DNA of 64,000 nt. It comes from Paenibacillus eucommiae (GTDB taxonomy: Bacteria > Bacillota > Bacilli > Paenibacillales > NBRC-103111). A model generated the notes under the pieces. The model had not been told where the DNA came from and made no database searches. It saw only the letters and a list, made by a program, of their open reading frames with translations. The first letter of the stretch is position 1; each line of letters starts with the position of its first letter. This document shows, in pieces, positions 28,613-37,531 of the stretch. The translations under genes and the position numbers were made by a program. The stretch is taken from the NCBI RefSeq assembly GCF_017874215.1, contig NZ_JAGGLB010000008.1:186001-250000 (forward strand), written 5' to 3'.

Positions 28613-28638
28613 TCTCACTTTTCATTTATTGTTGCTGG

Positions 28639-29343
28639 TTATTGTTGACGAACTGCTACATTTAGCTTCGCTAAAGCTTCTGAGGCAGCCTGCTGCTCTG
28701 CTTCCTTCTTGGAGCGGCCCGTTCCCTTACCCAGCAGTTGATCTTCTATAAACACTTCGGCAATAAATTCCCGCTCATGAGCCGGCCCTCGTTCATCCAC
28801 GATTCGGTACTCAATTACACCCAGATTGTTCTGCTGAGTATGTTCCTGTAATTGTGTCTTGTAGTCATGGATTAACAGCTTGCCTTCACTGGAAATTTGT
28901 ACGAATACATAGCGGTTCAAAAATGTTTTGACAACTTCCAAGCCTTGGTCTAAATAAAGAGCACCGATGAAGGATTCAAAAACATCTGCCAGCAAAGCCG
29001 GTCGAAAACGGCCACCCGTCAATTCTTCACCTTTACCCAAAAATACATAGGCACCAAAATCAAGGTTCTCAGCAAAAGTGACCAACGAAGGCTCACAAAC
29101 AATAGAAGCTCTTAGCTTCGTTAATTCACCTTCCGAACGGTTCGGATAAGTAAAATACAAAAACTCCGAAACTGTAAGTTCCAAAACTGCATCTCCAAGA
29201 AATTCAAGGCGCTCATTATCCTTATATCCAGCAATACGGTGCTCATTCACATAAGACGAGTGAGTGAAAGCCTGCTTAAGCAGGTCAAGCTTGCGAAATT
29301 TAATGCCTATTGTGTTCTGAAGCTCCTTAATATCCCGATTCAT
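28639..29343 (-). CDS. rnc: Ribonuclease III
   Basis: RNase III cuts double-stranded RNA, including rRNA precursors. The 234-residue product has the catalytic signature [20 protein letters not shown] near residues 42-61, with the second acidic site at [14 protein letters not shown] double-stranded-RNA-binding domain ([11 protein letters not shown] to [14 protein letters not shown]) ends the protein. It is downstream of fabF in the fab operon. Confidence 0.97.
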   Translation of the reverse strand: MNRDIKELQNTIGIKFRKLDLLKQAFTHSSYVNEHRIAGYKDNERLEFLGDAVLELTVSEFLYFTYPNRSEGELTKLRASIVCEPSLVTFAENLDFGAYVFLGKGEELTGGRFRPALLADVFESFIGALYLDQGLEVVKTFLNRYVFVQISSEGKLLIHDYKTQLQEHTQQNNLGVIEYRIVDERGPAHEREFIAEVFIEDQLLGKGTGRSKKEAEQQAASEALAKLNVAVRQQ

Positions 29344-29400
29344 TGGCTATCATCACCGCCCGAAGAATGATCCATGCGTGTCTTCCTGCTTAGGAACGAA

Positions 29401-30636
29401 TTATGCTTCAAATTTCTTTAGAATAATGGTTGCATTATGTCCGCCAAAACCGAAGGAATTCGACATTACCATATCCACCTGAGTTGCACGAGGTACGTTC
29501 GGTACGTAATCGAGGTCACATTCCGGATCCTGATTAACCAGATTAATGGTTGGTGGGATCAAATCATTTTTGATGGTCAGACTGCAAATTACGGCCTCAA
29601 CGCCTCCAGCAGCTCCAAGCAGGTGACCCGTCATCGACTTGGTAGAGCTCACAGCCAGCTTGTAGGCGTGATCTCCAAATGCTCTCTTAATGGCTGTAGT
29701 TTCCGAGCGGTCTCCAACCGGAGTTGAGGTTCCATGAGCATTGATATAATCAATCGCTTCGGCAGTTATCCCAGCATCTTTTAGGGCTTTTGCCATACAG
29801 CGCGCAGCTCCATCCGGATCTGGCTCTGTCATATGGTAAGCGTCACCACTCATCCCGTAGCCAATTACTTCAGCGTAGATACGTGCTCCGCGATTTTGTG
29901 CATGCTCCAGCGATTCCAGAATAAGAACACCCGCTCCTTCACCCATGACGAAACCATCACGATCGGTATCAAAAGGGCGGCTTGCCTTCTCGGGCTCCTC
30001 ATTGCGAGTTGACATCGCCCGCAGCGCACAGAAGCCAGCAACACCAGTTGGGGAAATCGTAGCTTCAGCGCCGCCACAAATCATGACGTCAGCATCCCCG
30101 TACTTGATCATTTTAAAAGATTCCCCGATTGAATGTGTGCCTGATGCACAAGCAGTCACCGAAGTCGTATTAGGACCTTTGGCGCCTGTGATCATGGAAA
30201 TTTGTCCAGACCCCATGTTTGCTATCATCATCGGTATAAAGAACGGACTTACTCTTTTAGGACCCTTTTCCAATAAAATGCGATGCTGCTCTTCCCATGT
30301 GGTTAGACCGCCGATACCCGATCCTACATGAACGCCAACACGCTCCGGATCCGTATCTGTCTTCACATTTAAATTCGCATCTTTAAGGGCATCTATACTT
30401 GCCGCCACGGCAAATTGTACATAACGATCCATACGACGTGCTTCTTTTTTATCGGCATATTTATCTAAATTAAAGTTTTTGATCTCCGCGGCGATTCGTG
30501 TCGGGTATTCGGTTACATCGAAGCTCTCTATCATGCCGACCCCGGATTTCCCAGCAATCAAATTAGCCCAAAAAGTCTCAACATCTTGACCAAGGGAAGT
30601 GACTACCCCCAAGCCTGTAATTACGACTCTATTCAC
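29401..30636 (-). CDS. fabF: 3-oxoacyl-ACP synthase II
   Basis: FabF extends acyl-ACP chains by Claisen condensation with malonyl-ACP. The 411-residue product starts at a GTG (30634-30636) after AGAGGTGG. The catalytic Cys163 is in [14 protein letters not shown]; the two histidines are in [12 protein letters not shown] and [12 protein letters not shown]. In B. subtilis fabF lies in a separate operon, whereas here it follows acpP directly. Confidence 0.97.
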   Translation of the reverse strand: MNRVVITGLGVVTSLGQDVETFWANLIAGKSGVGMIESFDVTEYPTRIAAEIKNFNLDKYADKKEARRMDRYVQFAVAASIDALKDANLNVKTDTDPERVGVHVGSGIGGLTTWEEQHRILLEKGPKRVSPFFIPMMIANMGSGQISMITGAKGPNTTSVTACASGTHSIGESFKMIKYGDADVMICGGAEATISPTGVAGFCALRAMSTRNEEPEKASRPFDTDRDGFVMGEGAGVLILESLEHAQNRGARIYAEVIGYGMSGDAYHMTEPDPDGAARCMAKALKDAGITAEAIDYINAHGTSTPVGDRSETTAIKRAFGDHAYKLAVSSTKSMTGHLLGAAGGVEAVICSLTIKNDLIPPTINLVNQDPECDLDYVPNVPRATQVDMVMSNSFGFGGHNATIILKKFEA

Positions 30637-30740
30637 GTTTAACCACCTCTATATCGAAAGCATTAGTATCATTCATTGTAAAGACATAATAAAAATGGAG
30701 AGAAGCCCCGCCTTTTACAAGAACGGGACTTGATAGACTG

Positions 30741-30974
30741 TTACGTATGAGATGATATGTATTTCACAACTTCTCCTACAGTAGTAATCTTCTCAGCATC
30801 TTCATCAGAAATTTCCAAATCAAATTCATCCTCTAATTCCATAACTAATTCTACTACGTCGAGAGAATCAGCTCCTAAATCATCTTTGAAAGATGCTTCG
30901 AGGGTGACTTCAGACTCTTCAACCCCTAGACGATCGACTACAATTCGTTTTACACGATCCAATACGTCGGACAT
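30741..30974 (-). CDS. acpP: Acyl carrier protein
   Basis: This 77-residue acidic protein carries growing acyl chains on 4'-phosphopantetheine attached to the Ser of GADSLDVV. The start is the ATG at 30972-30974 with AGGAGG 8 nt upstream; an in-frame GTG three codons earlier is less likely. It lies between fabG and fabF. A GC-rich hairpin without an immediate T run follows it, which could set the acpP to fabF ratio. Confidence 0.97.
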   Translation of the reverse strand: MSDVLDRVKRIVVDRLGVEESEVTLEASFKDDLGADSLDVVELVMELEDEFDLEISDEDAEKITTVGEVVKYISSHT

Positions 30975-31030
30975 CCGGTTCACCTCCTCCTAGGTATTAT
31001 ACGAGAATCTTGGACAGATTGCCAGTGCTT

Positions 31031-31771
31031 TTACATGTACATGCCGCCATCGACATGAAGTGTCTGTCCTGTCATGTAAGAAGCATCGTCAGAAGCCAGG
31101 AATCTCACGGCTTTTGCAATATCCTCCGGCTGACCAAGCCGCTCCATCGGTATCGATTTGAGCAGCTGATCCCGGGTATCGCCAGTCAGTTTGTCGGTCA
31201 TATCGGTCTCGATAAATCCAGGCGCTACTGCATTGACGGTAATTCCACGGGTTGCCAGTTCTTTGGCTGCCGATTTCGTCAGGCCGATTACTCCTGCCTT
31301 AGCCGCCACATAGTTGGCTTGACCCGGGTTGCCCAGAACGCCAACAACCGAAGAGATATTAATGATCCGGCCAGAGCGCTGCTTCATCATGGGACGTGTA
31401 ACTGCTTTGAGGCAGTTGAATACACCCTTCAGATTGGTGGCGATTACTTGGTCGAACTCATCTTCCTTCATTCTCATAATTAGATTGTCTCTCGTTATCC
31501 CGGCATTATTCACCAGAATATCGATTTTCCCAAAAGCTTCAATCGTCTGCTTGACCAAATCTTCCGCTTCCTGGAAGCTGGAGACGTCAGCCCGGCATTT
31601 AATCGCCTTACGGCCTAACGCTTCGATCTCGGCCACTACCTTACCTGCGGCTTCCTCGCTGCCAGCGTAATTGACAACGACGTCAGCGCCTGCCTCAGCA
31701 AGCTGTAAAGCGATAGCACGGCCAATACCTCTGGACGCTCCTGTTACAAGTGCAACTTTACCATTAAGCAT
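31031..31771 (-). CDS. fabG: 3-oxoacyl-ACP reductase
   Basis: FabG is the NADPH-dependent short-chain dehydrogenase of fatty-acid elongation. The 246-residue product has the cofactor motif [22 protein letters not shown], catalytic Ser in NISSVVG, and the YVAAK active-site motif. GGAGGA lies before the ATG at 31769-31771. An 847-bp gap full of repeats separates it from fabD, which is unusual for this operon. Confidence 0.97.
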   Translation of the reverse strand: MLNGKVALVTGASRGIGRAIALQLAEAGADVVVNYAGSEEAAGKVVAEIEALGRKAIKCRADVSSFQEAEDLVKQTIEAFGKIDILVNNAGITRDNLIMRMKEDEFDQVIATNLKGVFNCLKAVTRPMMKQRSGRIINISSVVGVLGNPGQANYVAAKAGVIGLTKSAAKELATRGITVNAVAPGFIETDMTDKLTGDTRDQLLKSIPMERLGQPEDIAKAVRFLASDDASYMTGQTLHVDGGMYM

Positions 31772-32094
31772 GATTGTCCTCCTTAAAGTTTCGCACAGGC
31801 AAAACTTACTTCGAAAGCACTGCAGCGTCTCGCATAAGCAAAACGGATTTCATCACTAAAAAATTGCGATTTTTGTGCATTCATTGTCCATCCAGCCTTA
31901 ATAGGGTTCATTTTCTGCGAATCTGTAACCAGTGGTCCAGAAGCTCTCAAAAAATGTACAACCCGTGGCAATTAAATTGAGATTAGAGATTAACCTCGCT
32001 ACAGAATCGAAACTGCCTTGGTCACGACCATAGTGCCTTAGCTACTTTAACTTTTAACTACCTTGCTACTACCTTAACTGTTTTAACTAGCTTT

Positions 32095-32282
32095 GATAGA
32101 TGGAATGCAGTCGCTAAAGGGCCTAAGCAAGCCTCGATAGCAGAAATGCAGCCATTATAGAGCCTAAAGCAAGCCTTGGTAGCAGAAATGCAGCCGTTAA
32201 AGGGCCTAAAGCAAGCCTTGATAGCAAAATGCAGCCGTTAAAGAGCCTAAGCAAGCCTCGATAGAAGAAATGCAGCTCCTTA
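32095..32282. repeat. Tandem 40-42-bp repeat, about 4.5 units, in the fabG-fabD gap
   Basis: Units start at 32095, 32136, 32178, 32220 and 32260 and read roughly GATAGCAGAAATGCAGCCGT, then TAAAGGGCCTAAAGCAAGCCTT. Unit lengths are 41, 42, 42 and 40 bp, and the fifth is partial. No reading frame or ribosome site accompanies them. The 320 bp just before (31772-32094) are AT-rich with short TTAACT-like repeats and hold nothing else I can assign. Confidence 0.85.
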
Positions 32283-32288
32283 ACACTG

Positions 32289-32487
32289 TTTAACGATGAA
32301 AAACATCGTTAAAAGATTAAATTCCCAGGAAACCCCTCATTTAATGATGAAAAACATCGTTAAATGAGCGAAAACCACCCTCGATAGCCCTCGATAGCCA
32401 AGTTGCAGCTGTTTAACGATGAAAAACATCGTTAAAGGACTAAATCGTCAGGAATCTCATCGTTTAATGATGAAAAACATCGTTAAA
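32289..32487. repeat. Cluster of four TTTAACGATG palindromes
   Basis: Copies lie at 32289-32313, 32340-32364, 32412-32436 and 32463-32487. Each has arms of 10 bp and an AAAAA loop. The first and third use TTTAACGATG and the second and fourth TTTAATGATG, a change that keeps a G-T pair. Start-to-start spacings are 51, 72 and 51 bp, so an ancestral pair appears to have been duplicated. The family also occurs at 11531-11718. The rest of the gap to fabD (32488-32618) holds no assignable feature. Confidence 0.88.
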
Positions 32488-32618
32488 TGACCACAACCAA
32501 GATCGGCCTAGTTCAGCGCCTTAATCTCACTTCGACTCACATAGCTTCAACAAGACTTAGCAGACTCAGCTGGCTTCACTTAACCTTACTGGATCTACCC
32601 ATATCCAACTTGACCTAA

Positions 32619-33551
32619 CTAGGCCTCGCCTATGAACTTTTCAACTGCCTCCATGCTGCCGATGGATACTGCTTTGACGCTGCGATCCACCTTCTTGATC
32701 AAGCCTGACAGCACAGAGCCAGAGCCAAGCTCTATGAACGTATCGACACCTTCGCCGATAAGCCAAGTTATTGTATCTTCCCATAAAACAGGGGAAAATA
32801 CCTGTTCTACAAGCAGCCGGCGAATTTCATCCGGCTGCTCGACCGGCCTTGCCGTGACGTTGGCCACGACAGGCACAGCGGCTTCGCTCATCTGAAGCGC
32901 TGCCAGCACCTCAGCAAGACGCGCTGAAGCTGGCCGCATGAGCGAGGAGTGGAAAGGCCCGCTCACCTCGAGCGGAATGACGCGCTTCGCGCCAGCTTCC
33001 TTGCCGCGCTCTTGCAGCGCGGCAACGCCTTCCCGACTGCCCGAGACGACAATCTGTCCCGGGCAGTTCAGGTTGGCGAGTTCCACCACTCCAACCTCCC
33101 GGCTCACGGCCGTGCACAGCTCCGCAAGCGCTTCGCGCTCGGCTCCGAGCACGGCCGCCATGGCACCCAGGCCGCCAGGGACGGCCTGCTCCATGAACTC
33201 GCCGCGGGCCCGCACAGTGCGGACCGCATCTGCGAAGCCTAGCGCGCCTGCAGCGACGAGCGCGCTGTATTCGCCGAGACTATGTCCGGCGACATAGTCT
33301 GGCTTGATTCCTGCAGCCTTGAAAGCCTCCAGACAAGCTATGCTTGTTGTCAGCAAGGCAGGCTGTGTATGGTAAGTGAGCTTAAGCTCTTGCTCAGGAC
33401 CTGAAAAAATGAGCTCCGAAAGCTTAAATCCGAGCGCTTCGTCAGCAAGATCGAACCATCCCTTCGCACCCGTATGAGCTTCATAAAGATCTCGTCCCAT
33501 GCCCACCGACTGAGAACCTTGTCCCGGAAATACAAAAGCAATTTTCCCCAT
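32619..33551 (-). CDS. fabD: Malonyl-CoA:ACP transacylase
   Basis: FabD moves malonyl groups from CoA to ACP. The 310-residue product opens MGKIAFVFPGQGSQSVGMG. The nucleophile Ser91 is in AGHSLGEYSALVA, and the catalytic His is in SGPFHSSLM. GAAAGGAG precedes the start. The 3' half is clearly more GC-rich than its neighbours. It is followed by the 847-bp repeat-rich gap and preceded by the 13-bp repeat array. Confidence 0.96.
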   Translation of the reverse strand: MGKIAFVFPGQGSQSVGMGRDLYEAHTGAKGWFDLADEALGFKLSELIFSGPEQELKLTYHTQPALLTTSIACLEAFKAAGIKPDYVAGHSLGEYSALVAAGALGFADAVRTVRARGEFMEQAVPGGLGAMAAVLGAEREALAELCTAVSREVGVVELANLNCPGQIVVSGSREGVAALQERGKEAGAKRVIPLEVSGPFHSSLMRPASARLAEVLAALQMSEAAVPVVANVTARPVEQPDEIRRLLVEQVFSPVLWEDTITWLIGEGVDTFIELGSGSVLSGLIKKVDRSVKAVSIGSMEAVEKFIGEA

Positions 33552-33635
33552 ATGCCAGCGTTTCTCCTTTCAAGTACCCAACGTTTATTAAAGCTATCCC
33601 AATACTATTTCCCCAAACAATTAACCTGCCCATTA

Positions 33636-33867
33636 GTTCGGTTCATTAGTTTGATCCATCAGTTTGATTCATCAGTTTGATCCATCAATTGGTTCATCAG
33701 TTCGATTCATCAGTTTGATCCATCAATTTGGTTCATCAGTTTGATCCATCAGTTCGATTCATCAGTTCGATTCATCAGTTTGATCCATCTGTTTGGTTCA
33801 TCAGTTCGATTCATCAGTTTAACTCATTAGTTCAGTCATTAGCTTGTTTCATTAGCTAAACTCATTA
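33636..33867. repeat. 13-bp tandem repeat array, about 18 units, between fabH and fabD
   Basis: The unit is close to GTTTGATCCATCA, with common variants GTTCGATTCATCA and GTTTGGTTCATCA. Two units are 12 bp. Units become more divergent (CATTA endings) towards both edges. The array makes up most of the 380-bp fabH-fabD gap, and no ORF or terminator is evident in it. Period and purity suggest slippage-driven expansion. Confidence 0.9.
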
Positions 33868-33939
33868 GTGATCACCATCGGTGATTCATGTAAGCATCAG
33901 CTGCAAGCTATTGTTCAGCAAATCCTTGTATAGCTCAAA

Positions 33940-34932
33940 TTACCAAATAATCGCGGAAGCGCCCCAGGTTAGGCCGCCGCCAAAGCCAACAAGGACCAGC
34001 TTGTCGCCTTCTTGGACTCTTCCCTGTTCAACAGCTTCTGCCAGAGCAACCGGAATGGAAGCAGCAGACATGTTGCCATATTTGTCTAGATTAATAATAG
34101 CTCGATCTTCTGTTAAATTCAGCTTTTGAAGAGAAGATTGGATGATCCGGATATTCGCTTGGTGCGGAATCAAGAGATCAATTTCCGTTTTGTTCATCCC
34201 AGCCTTTCGCAGCACTTCTTCAGCCGCATTGCCCATAACACGCACCGCAAACTTGAATACCTCGGCTCCTGCCATGCTGAGATAATGCAGTTTTTGCTCA
34301 ATCGTTTCCGGAGTAGCCGGATTTCTCGATCCGCCACCCTCCATCTTCAGCAAATCGCCGCCAGTGCCATCAGCTCCAAGCTCGAAAGAGCGGAAACCCC
34401 TGCCTTCGGGCACTTCTCCGATAACAACAGCGCCAGCCCCATCACCGAACAAAATGCATGTATTGCGGTCCGTATAATCTGTAATTCTTGAAAGACAGTC
34501 TGCACCGATAATTAAAGCATACTTATAAGTCCCGAGAGCAATAAAATTAACCGCGTTAGCCAGTCCATAAATAAAGCCAGAGCAAGCAGCAGACAAGTCA
34601 AAAGCAGCAGCCTTCCTGGCCCCCAGCTTTTCTTGCAAAATACAGGCAGTTGAAGGAAACGACATATCAGGTGTCACAGTAGCAATGATAATTAAATCAA
34701 GCTGCTCCGCTGTAATTCCTGCGTTAGCTAACGCTACCTGCGCAGCTTCAAAAGCCAGATCAGAAGTTGCTTGATGATTGGCAGCAATTCTTCTCTCTCT
34801 AATCCCAGTTCTTGTTACGATCCATTCATCATTCGTTTCTACCATCGTTTCAAGCTCTTTGTTTGTCAATATTCGCTCTGGCACATATTTGCCAGTACCT
34901 AGAACTCCAACAGGTATTACTTTCATCTCCAT
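33940..34932 (-). CDS. fabH: 3-oxoacyl-ACP synthase III
   Basis: FabH starts fatty-acid synthesis by condensing acyl-CoA with malonyl-ACP. I use the ATG at 34930-34932 (GGGAAG 8 nt upstream), giving 330 residues. A GTG three codons earlier overlaps the plsX stop, and another ATG lies two codons later. Catalytic Cys117 is in FDLSAACSGFIYGL, His in LIPHQANIRII and Asn in INLDKYGNMSAAS. It lies between plsX and fabD, a place it does not occupy in B. subtilis. Confidence 0.96.
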   Translation of the reverse strand: MEMKVIPVGVLGTGKYVPERILTNKELETMVETNDEWIVTRTGIRERRIAANHQATSDLAFEAAQVALANAGITAEQLDLIIIATVTPDMSFPSTACILQEKLGARKAAAFDLSAACSGFIYGLANAVNFIALGTYKYALIIGADCLSRITDYTDRNTCILFGDGAGAVVIGEVPEGRGFRSFELGADGTGGDLLKMEGGGSRNPATPETIEQKLHYLSMAGAEVFKFAVRVMGNAAEEVLRKAGMNKTEIDLLIPHQANIRIIQSSLQKLNLTEDRAIINLDKYGNMSAASIPVALAEAVEQGRVQEGDKLVLVGFGGGLTWGASAIIW

Positions 34933-34937
34933 TTCAC

Positions 34938-35927
34938 TCACTTCCCGCGACTGATTTCCGTTGAAATGGCGCCAACCAGATCGCTTTGAATCGCGATTCT
35001 TGCTTGACGCACTGCATTTTTGATAGCAGTAGCATTTGAGGAGCCATGGCTTTTCAGTACCAGTCCATCGATTCCGAGGAGTGGTGCCGCTCCATGCTCC
35101 GTGTAATCCATTTTTTTGCGAAATGCCTTAAGACCCGGTTTCAAAACGGCAGCAGCCAGCTTCGTAAACAGCGTCTTGGTAAACTCCTGCTTCAGCGTCG
35201 AAAACAATGCAGAAACTGCACCCTCCAAGCTTTTTAGCATGATGTTGCCGGCAAAGCCATCACAAACGATCACATCACATTGGGCATTTAACACGTCTCG
35301 CGATTCGATATTCCCAATGAAATGAATCGGCGCCTGCTCAAGCAGCGGGTAAGCCGTTTTCGTCAGCTCATTCCCTTTTTGCGCTTCCGTTCCAACATTC
35401 AAAAGGGCGACACGCGGTTTCACGATGCCGTCCACCTTGGAACGGTAAATGCTGCCCATAATGGCATACTGCAGCAAATGCTCAGCTGTAGCATCCATAT
35501 TGGCGCCCAAATCCAGGGCAAGCACACCACTGCCATCCATCGTTGGGATGATGTAGACGAGTGCTGGCCGCTCAATGCCTGCAATCCTCCCGACGATCAA
35601 CAGCCCTGTCGTCATCAAGGCACCTGTATTGCCGGCAGAAATCATCGCATCCGCTTTCTTCTCGCGCACAAGCCTGCCTGCAACGACCATGGACGAGTCT
35701 TTTTTCCGGCGTACCGCCTTGACAGGCTCGTCATCGGCCCCGATCACTTCAGTCGTATGCTGAATCGTTATATTTGCAGGCCTTTCCGTCATGCAGGCCT
35801 CGATCGCGACGGAATCCCCGACCAGAATAATCTCTACGTCGTTCCATTCCTTAGCCGCTTGCAGCGCTCCTTCTACGACGACTTTCGGTGCATCATCTCC
35901 ACCCATCGCGTCAATCGCTATCCGCAT
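34938..35927 (-). CDS. plsX: PlsX, phosphate acyltransferase
   Basis: PlsX makes acyl-phosphate from acyl-ACP and so links fatty-acid and phospholipid synthesis. The 329-residue product opens [20 protein letters not shown] and contains [15 protein letters not shown] and [15 protein letters not shown]. It starts inside the last codons of fapR (17-bp overlap) and ends next to fabH, so the three are translated as a unit. Confidence 0.97.
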   Translation of the reverse strand: MRIAIDAMGGDDAPKVVVEGALQAAKEWNDVEIILVGDSVAIEACMTERPANITIQHTTEVIGADDEPVKAVRRKKDSSMVVAGRLVREKKADAMISAGNTGALMTTGLLIVGRIAGIERPALVYIIPTMDGSGVLALDLGANMDATAEHLLQYAIMGSIYRSKVDGIVKPRVALLNVGTEAQKGNELTKTAYPLLEQAPIHFIGNIESRDVLNAQCDVIVCDGFAGNIMLKSLEGAVSALFSTLKQEFTKTLFTKLAAAVLKPGLKAFRKKMDYTEHGAAPLLGIDGLVLKSHGSSNATAIKNAVRQARIAIQSDLVGAISTEISRGK

Positions 35928-36522
35928 GCAAGTTACCTCCTTCTGTGTGCTGCTCCTTCTTAGAGTGAAAAATCACGAAATCCCCCCGAAATACAACCTC
36001 TTCCCCTATATACGTAACTGTTTCGACGTTAGCCTTGCCTTTGGAAATAGAACGTACGTAGGCTTTAGCGATGCATTTCTCATACAGCTTGACTGGACGG
36101 AGAAAGCGAATATCTGCAGAAGCAGTAAGCGCAATAGGATCATTGATAACGGCAACAGCCAAAGAGTTTGCTTGTGAGAAAATATGATGACCTCTGGCAA
36201 TCTTCGTTCTGGAGAAAACATGCTCTTCTCTAATTTCGAACATCGAAATGCCGCTTTGATTGAGCTGCAGGTCGATGACCTCTCCAATAATTTCATCAAT
36301 CGGCAGTGATCGCACTTGATCGTACGTCTTGACGGCCATATTTTTTATTCGTTCCCTTAGCTCAGGAATCGCAAGTTCCAATCTGTCTAGTCGAACCGTC
36401 TGAATACTGACCTGGAAATGACGCATCAGTTCTTCATCGGTCATAAAAGGATTAGCCTCAATGGCCTGCAGCAGCTGCTCCTGCCGCTTTCGTTTAGGAA
36501 GGCGTTCGATGACGAGCACCAC
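35911..36522 (-). CDS. fapR: FapR, malonyl-CoA-responsive repressor of lipid synthesis
   Basis: FapR represses fatty-acid and phospholipid genes until malonyl-CoA releases it. The 203-residue product has an N-terminal HTH ([35 protein letters not shown] in pieces) and a C-terminal hot-dog ligand domain ([20 protein letters not shown]). The start at 36520-36522 is GTG with a second GTG next to it; the ribosome site is weak, so the exact start is uncertain. A FapR-like operator lies 33 bp upstream, which indicates autoregulation of the fapR-plsX-fabH unit. Confidence 0.95.
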   Translation of the reverse strand: MVLVIERLPKRKRQEQLLQAIEANPFMTDEELMRHFQVSIQTVRLDRLELAIPELRERIKNMAVKTYDQVRSLPIDEIIGEVIDLQLNQSGISMFEIREEHVFSRTKIARGHHIFSQANSLAVAVINDPIALTASADIRFLRPVKLYEKCIAKAYVRSISKGKANVETVTYIGEEVVFRGDFVIFHSKKEQHTEGGNLHADSD

Positions 36523-36554
36523 CTTATCTTATAGGTTTACATATATAGCTCATC

Positions 36555-36571
36555 TTATTACCAGATACTAA
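36555..36571 (-). promoter_or_regulatory. FapR operator just downstream of a TATACT -10
   Basis: On the minus strand the site reads TTAGTATCTGGTAATAA. It is close to the FapR consensus TTAGTACCT-N-TACTAA, with arms TTAGTA and TAATAA. A TATACT -10 element lies at 36577-36582, so a bound repressor would cover the transcription start. The -35 is not clear. Confidence 0.75.
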
Positions 36572-36606
36572 ACTGTAGTATATTAAATTTAAGGACAAAA
36601 AGAAAG

Positions 36607-36643
36607 TAAAAAAATAGCACCCCATCTTTATGATGGAGTGCTA
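36607..36643 (-). terminator. Terminator after rpmF
   Basis: On the minus strand TAGCACTCCATC and GATGGGGTGCTA form a strong stem around a short A-rich loop, followed by seven T residues. It ends the yceD-rpmF unit and insulates fapR. Confidence 0.92.
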
Positions 36644-36652
36644 GATCCCAAA

Positions 36653-36826
36653 TTATGCCTTTACGATCTCTCTTCCTTTGTACGAACCGCATGCTTTACA
36701 TACACGATGCGCAAGCTTAAGCTCAGCACATTGTTCACATTTTACCATGCCCGGAACTACTAATTTAAAGTGAGTACGGCGCTTATCGCGACGAGTTTTG
36801 GACGTTCTTCTTTGAGGTACTGCCAT
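36653..36826 (-). CDS. rpmF: Ribosomal protein bL32
   Basis: This 57-residue protein starts [19 protein letters not shown] and keeps the zinc-binding Cys pairs (CEQC and CKAC), so it is the zinc form. AAAGGAGGTGG precedes the ATG at 36824-36826. It follows yceD by 37 bp, the near-universal pairing. Confidence 0.98.
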   Translation of the reverse strand: MAVPQRRTSKTRRDKRRTHFKLVVPGMVKCEQCAELKLAHRVCKACGSYKGREIVKA

Positions 36827-36863
36827 ATTCCCCACCTCCTTTAGCGAAATCAACTACCTTGTC

Positions 36864-37385
36864 TTACTTTTCTTTAAATAAATCAGCGAGCCCAGCGAGC
36901 CGGGGGTCTAACTTCTCCCGGTTACAACCGCAGTCTTGAAGATTGCGGTTCACTCCGCATTCGGGACATAGACCTTTGCAAGCATCGTCACAAAGTGGTA
37001 TGTAAGGTAAGCCCATAACCACATTTTCAATTACGTACGGTTCCAATTCCACTTTATCTTCAGTGACCAGGTGAACGTCCTCAGGCAATTCATCTGGATT
37101 GCCGTCTTCCGCTTCGATCCGATTCTGAGTAAAAAGCTCCAGAAAGGGCAGCTCTAAAGTTTGCTTAACGTGAGATAAGCATCTTGCGCAGCTGACATCC
37201 AAATCCAGTGTAAGCTTACCTCTGACTTCAACCGCCCCAGCAATAGGCTTGGCATGAAGGTCGACATGAACCGCGCTATGAGCAAGAATATCTGCCCTTC
37301 CCTCGAATGCCGAGTTCAGCTGCAGGTCTTCTTTCCAGGCCACGGTTTGTCCTCGTAAAGCAAGATCTTTCATATTAATCTGCAT
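36864..37385 (-). CDS. yceD: YceD/DUF177 family protein (YlbN)
   Basis: This 173-residue member of DUF177 is linked to 23S rRNA accumulation in other organisms. I start at the ATG at 37383-37385 after GGGGTG; upstream codons lack support. The C-terminal half carries CDDACKGLCPECGVNRNLQD, a Cys-rich segment ending in the conserved DPRLAGLADL block. It forms a two-gene unit with rpmF. Confidence 0.9.
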   Translation of the reverse strand: MQINMKDLALRGQTVAWKEDLQLNSAFEGRADILAHSAVHVDLHAKPIAGAVEVRGKLTLDLDVSCARCLSHVKQTLELPFLELFTQNRIEAEDGNPDELPEDVHLVTEDKVELEPYVIENVVMGLPYIPLCDDACKGLCPECGVNRNLQDCGCNREKLDPRLAGLADLFKEK

Positions 37386-37531
37386 GATTATCACCCCAAA
37401 CAAACAAAGATTATTATATCCAGTATTCTTACCTTTTGTCAACTATTGAAACGAGAAAATGTTGCACTGATAAAATAAAAATGCTGCTCAGCTATTTAGG
37501 TTCCGCTAAAGATACAAAGGTGTGCGGCTTT

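Noticed and set aside
30637..30740. A terminator between acpP and fabF
   Set aside because: A hairpin is present but T residues come only 8 nt later and the operon continues, so I mention it only as a possible attenuator.
32095..32487. CRISPR array or operator series
   Set aside because: Units of 40-42 bp are contiguous, with no unique spacers and no adjacent cas genes.
33636..33867. CRISPR array
   Set aside because: The 13-bp units abut each other without spacers, and no cas gene is in the window.
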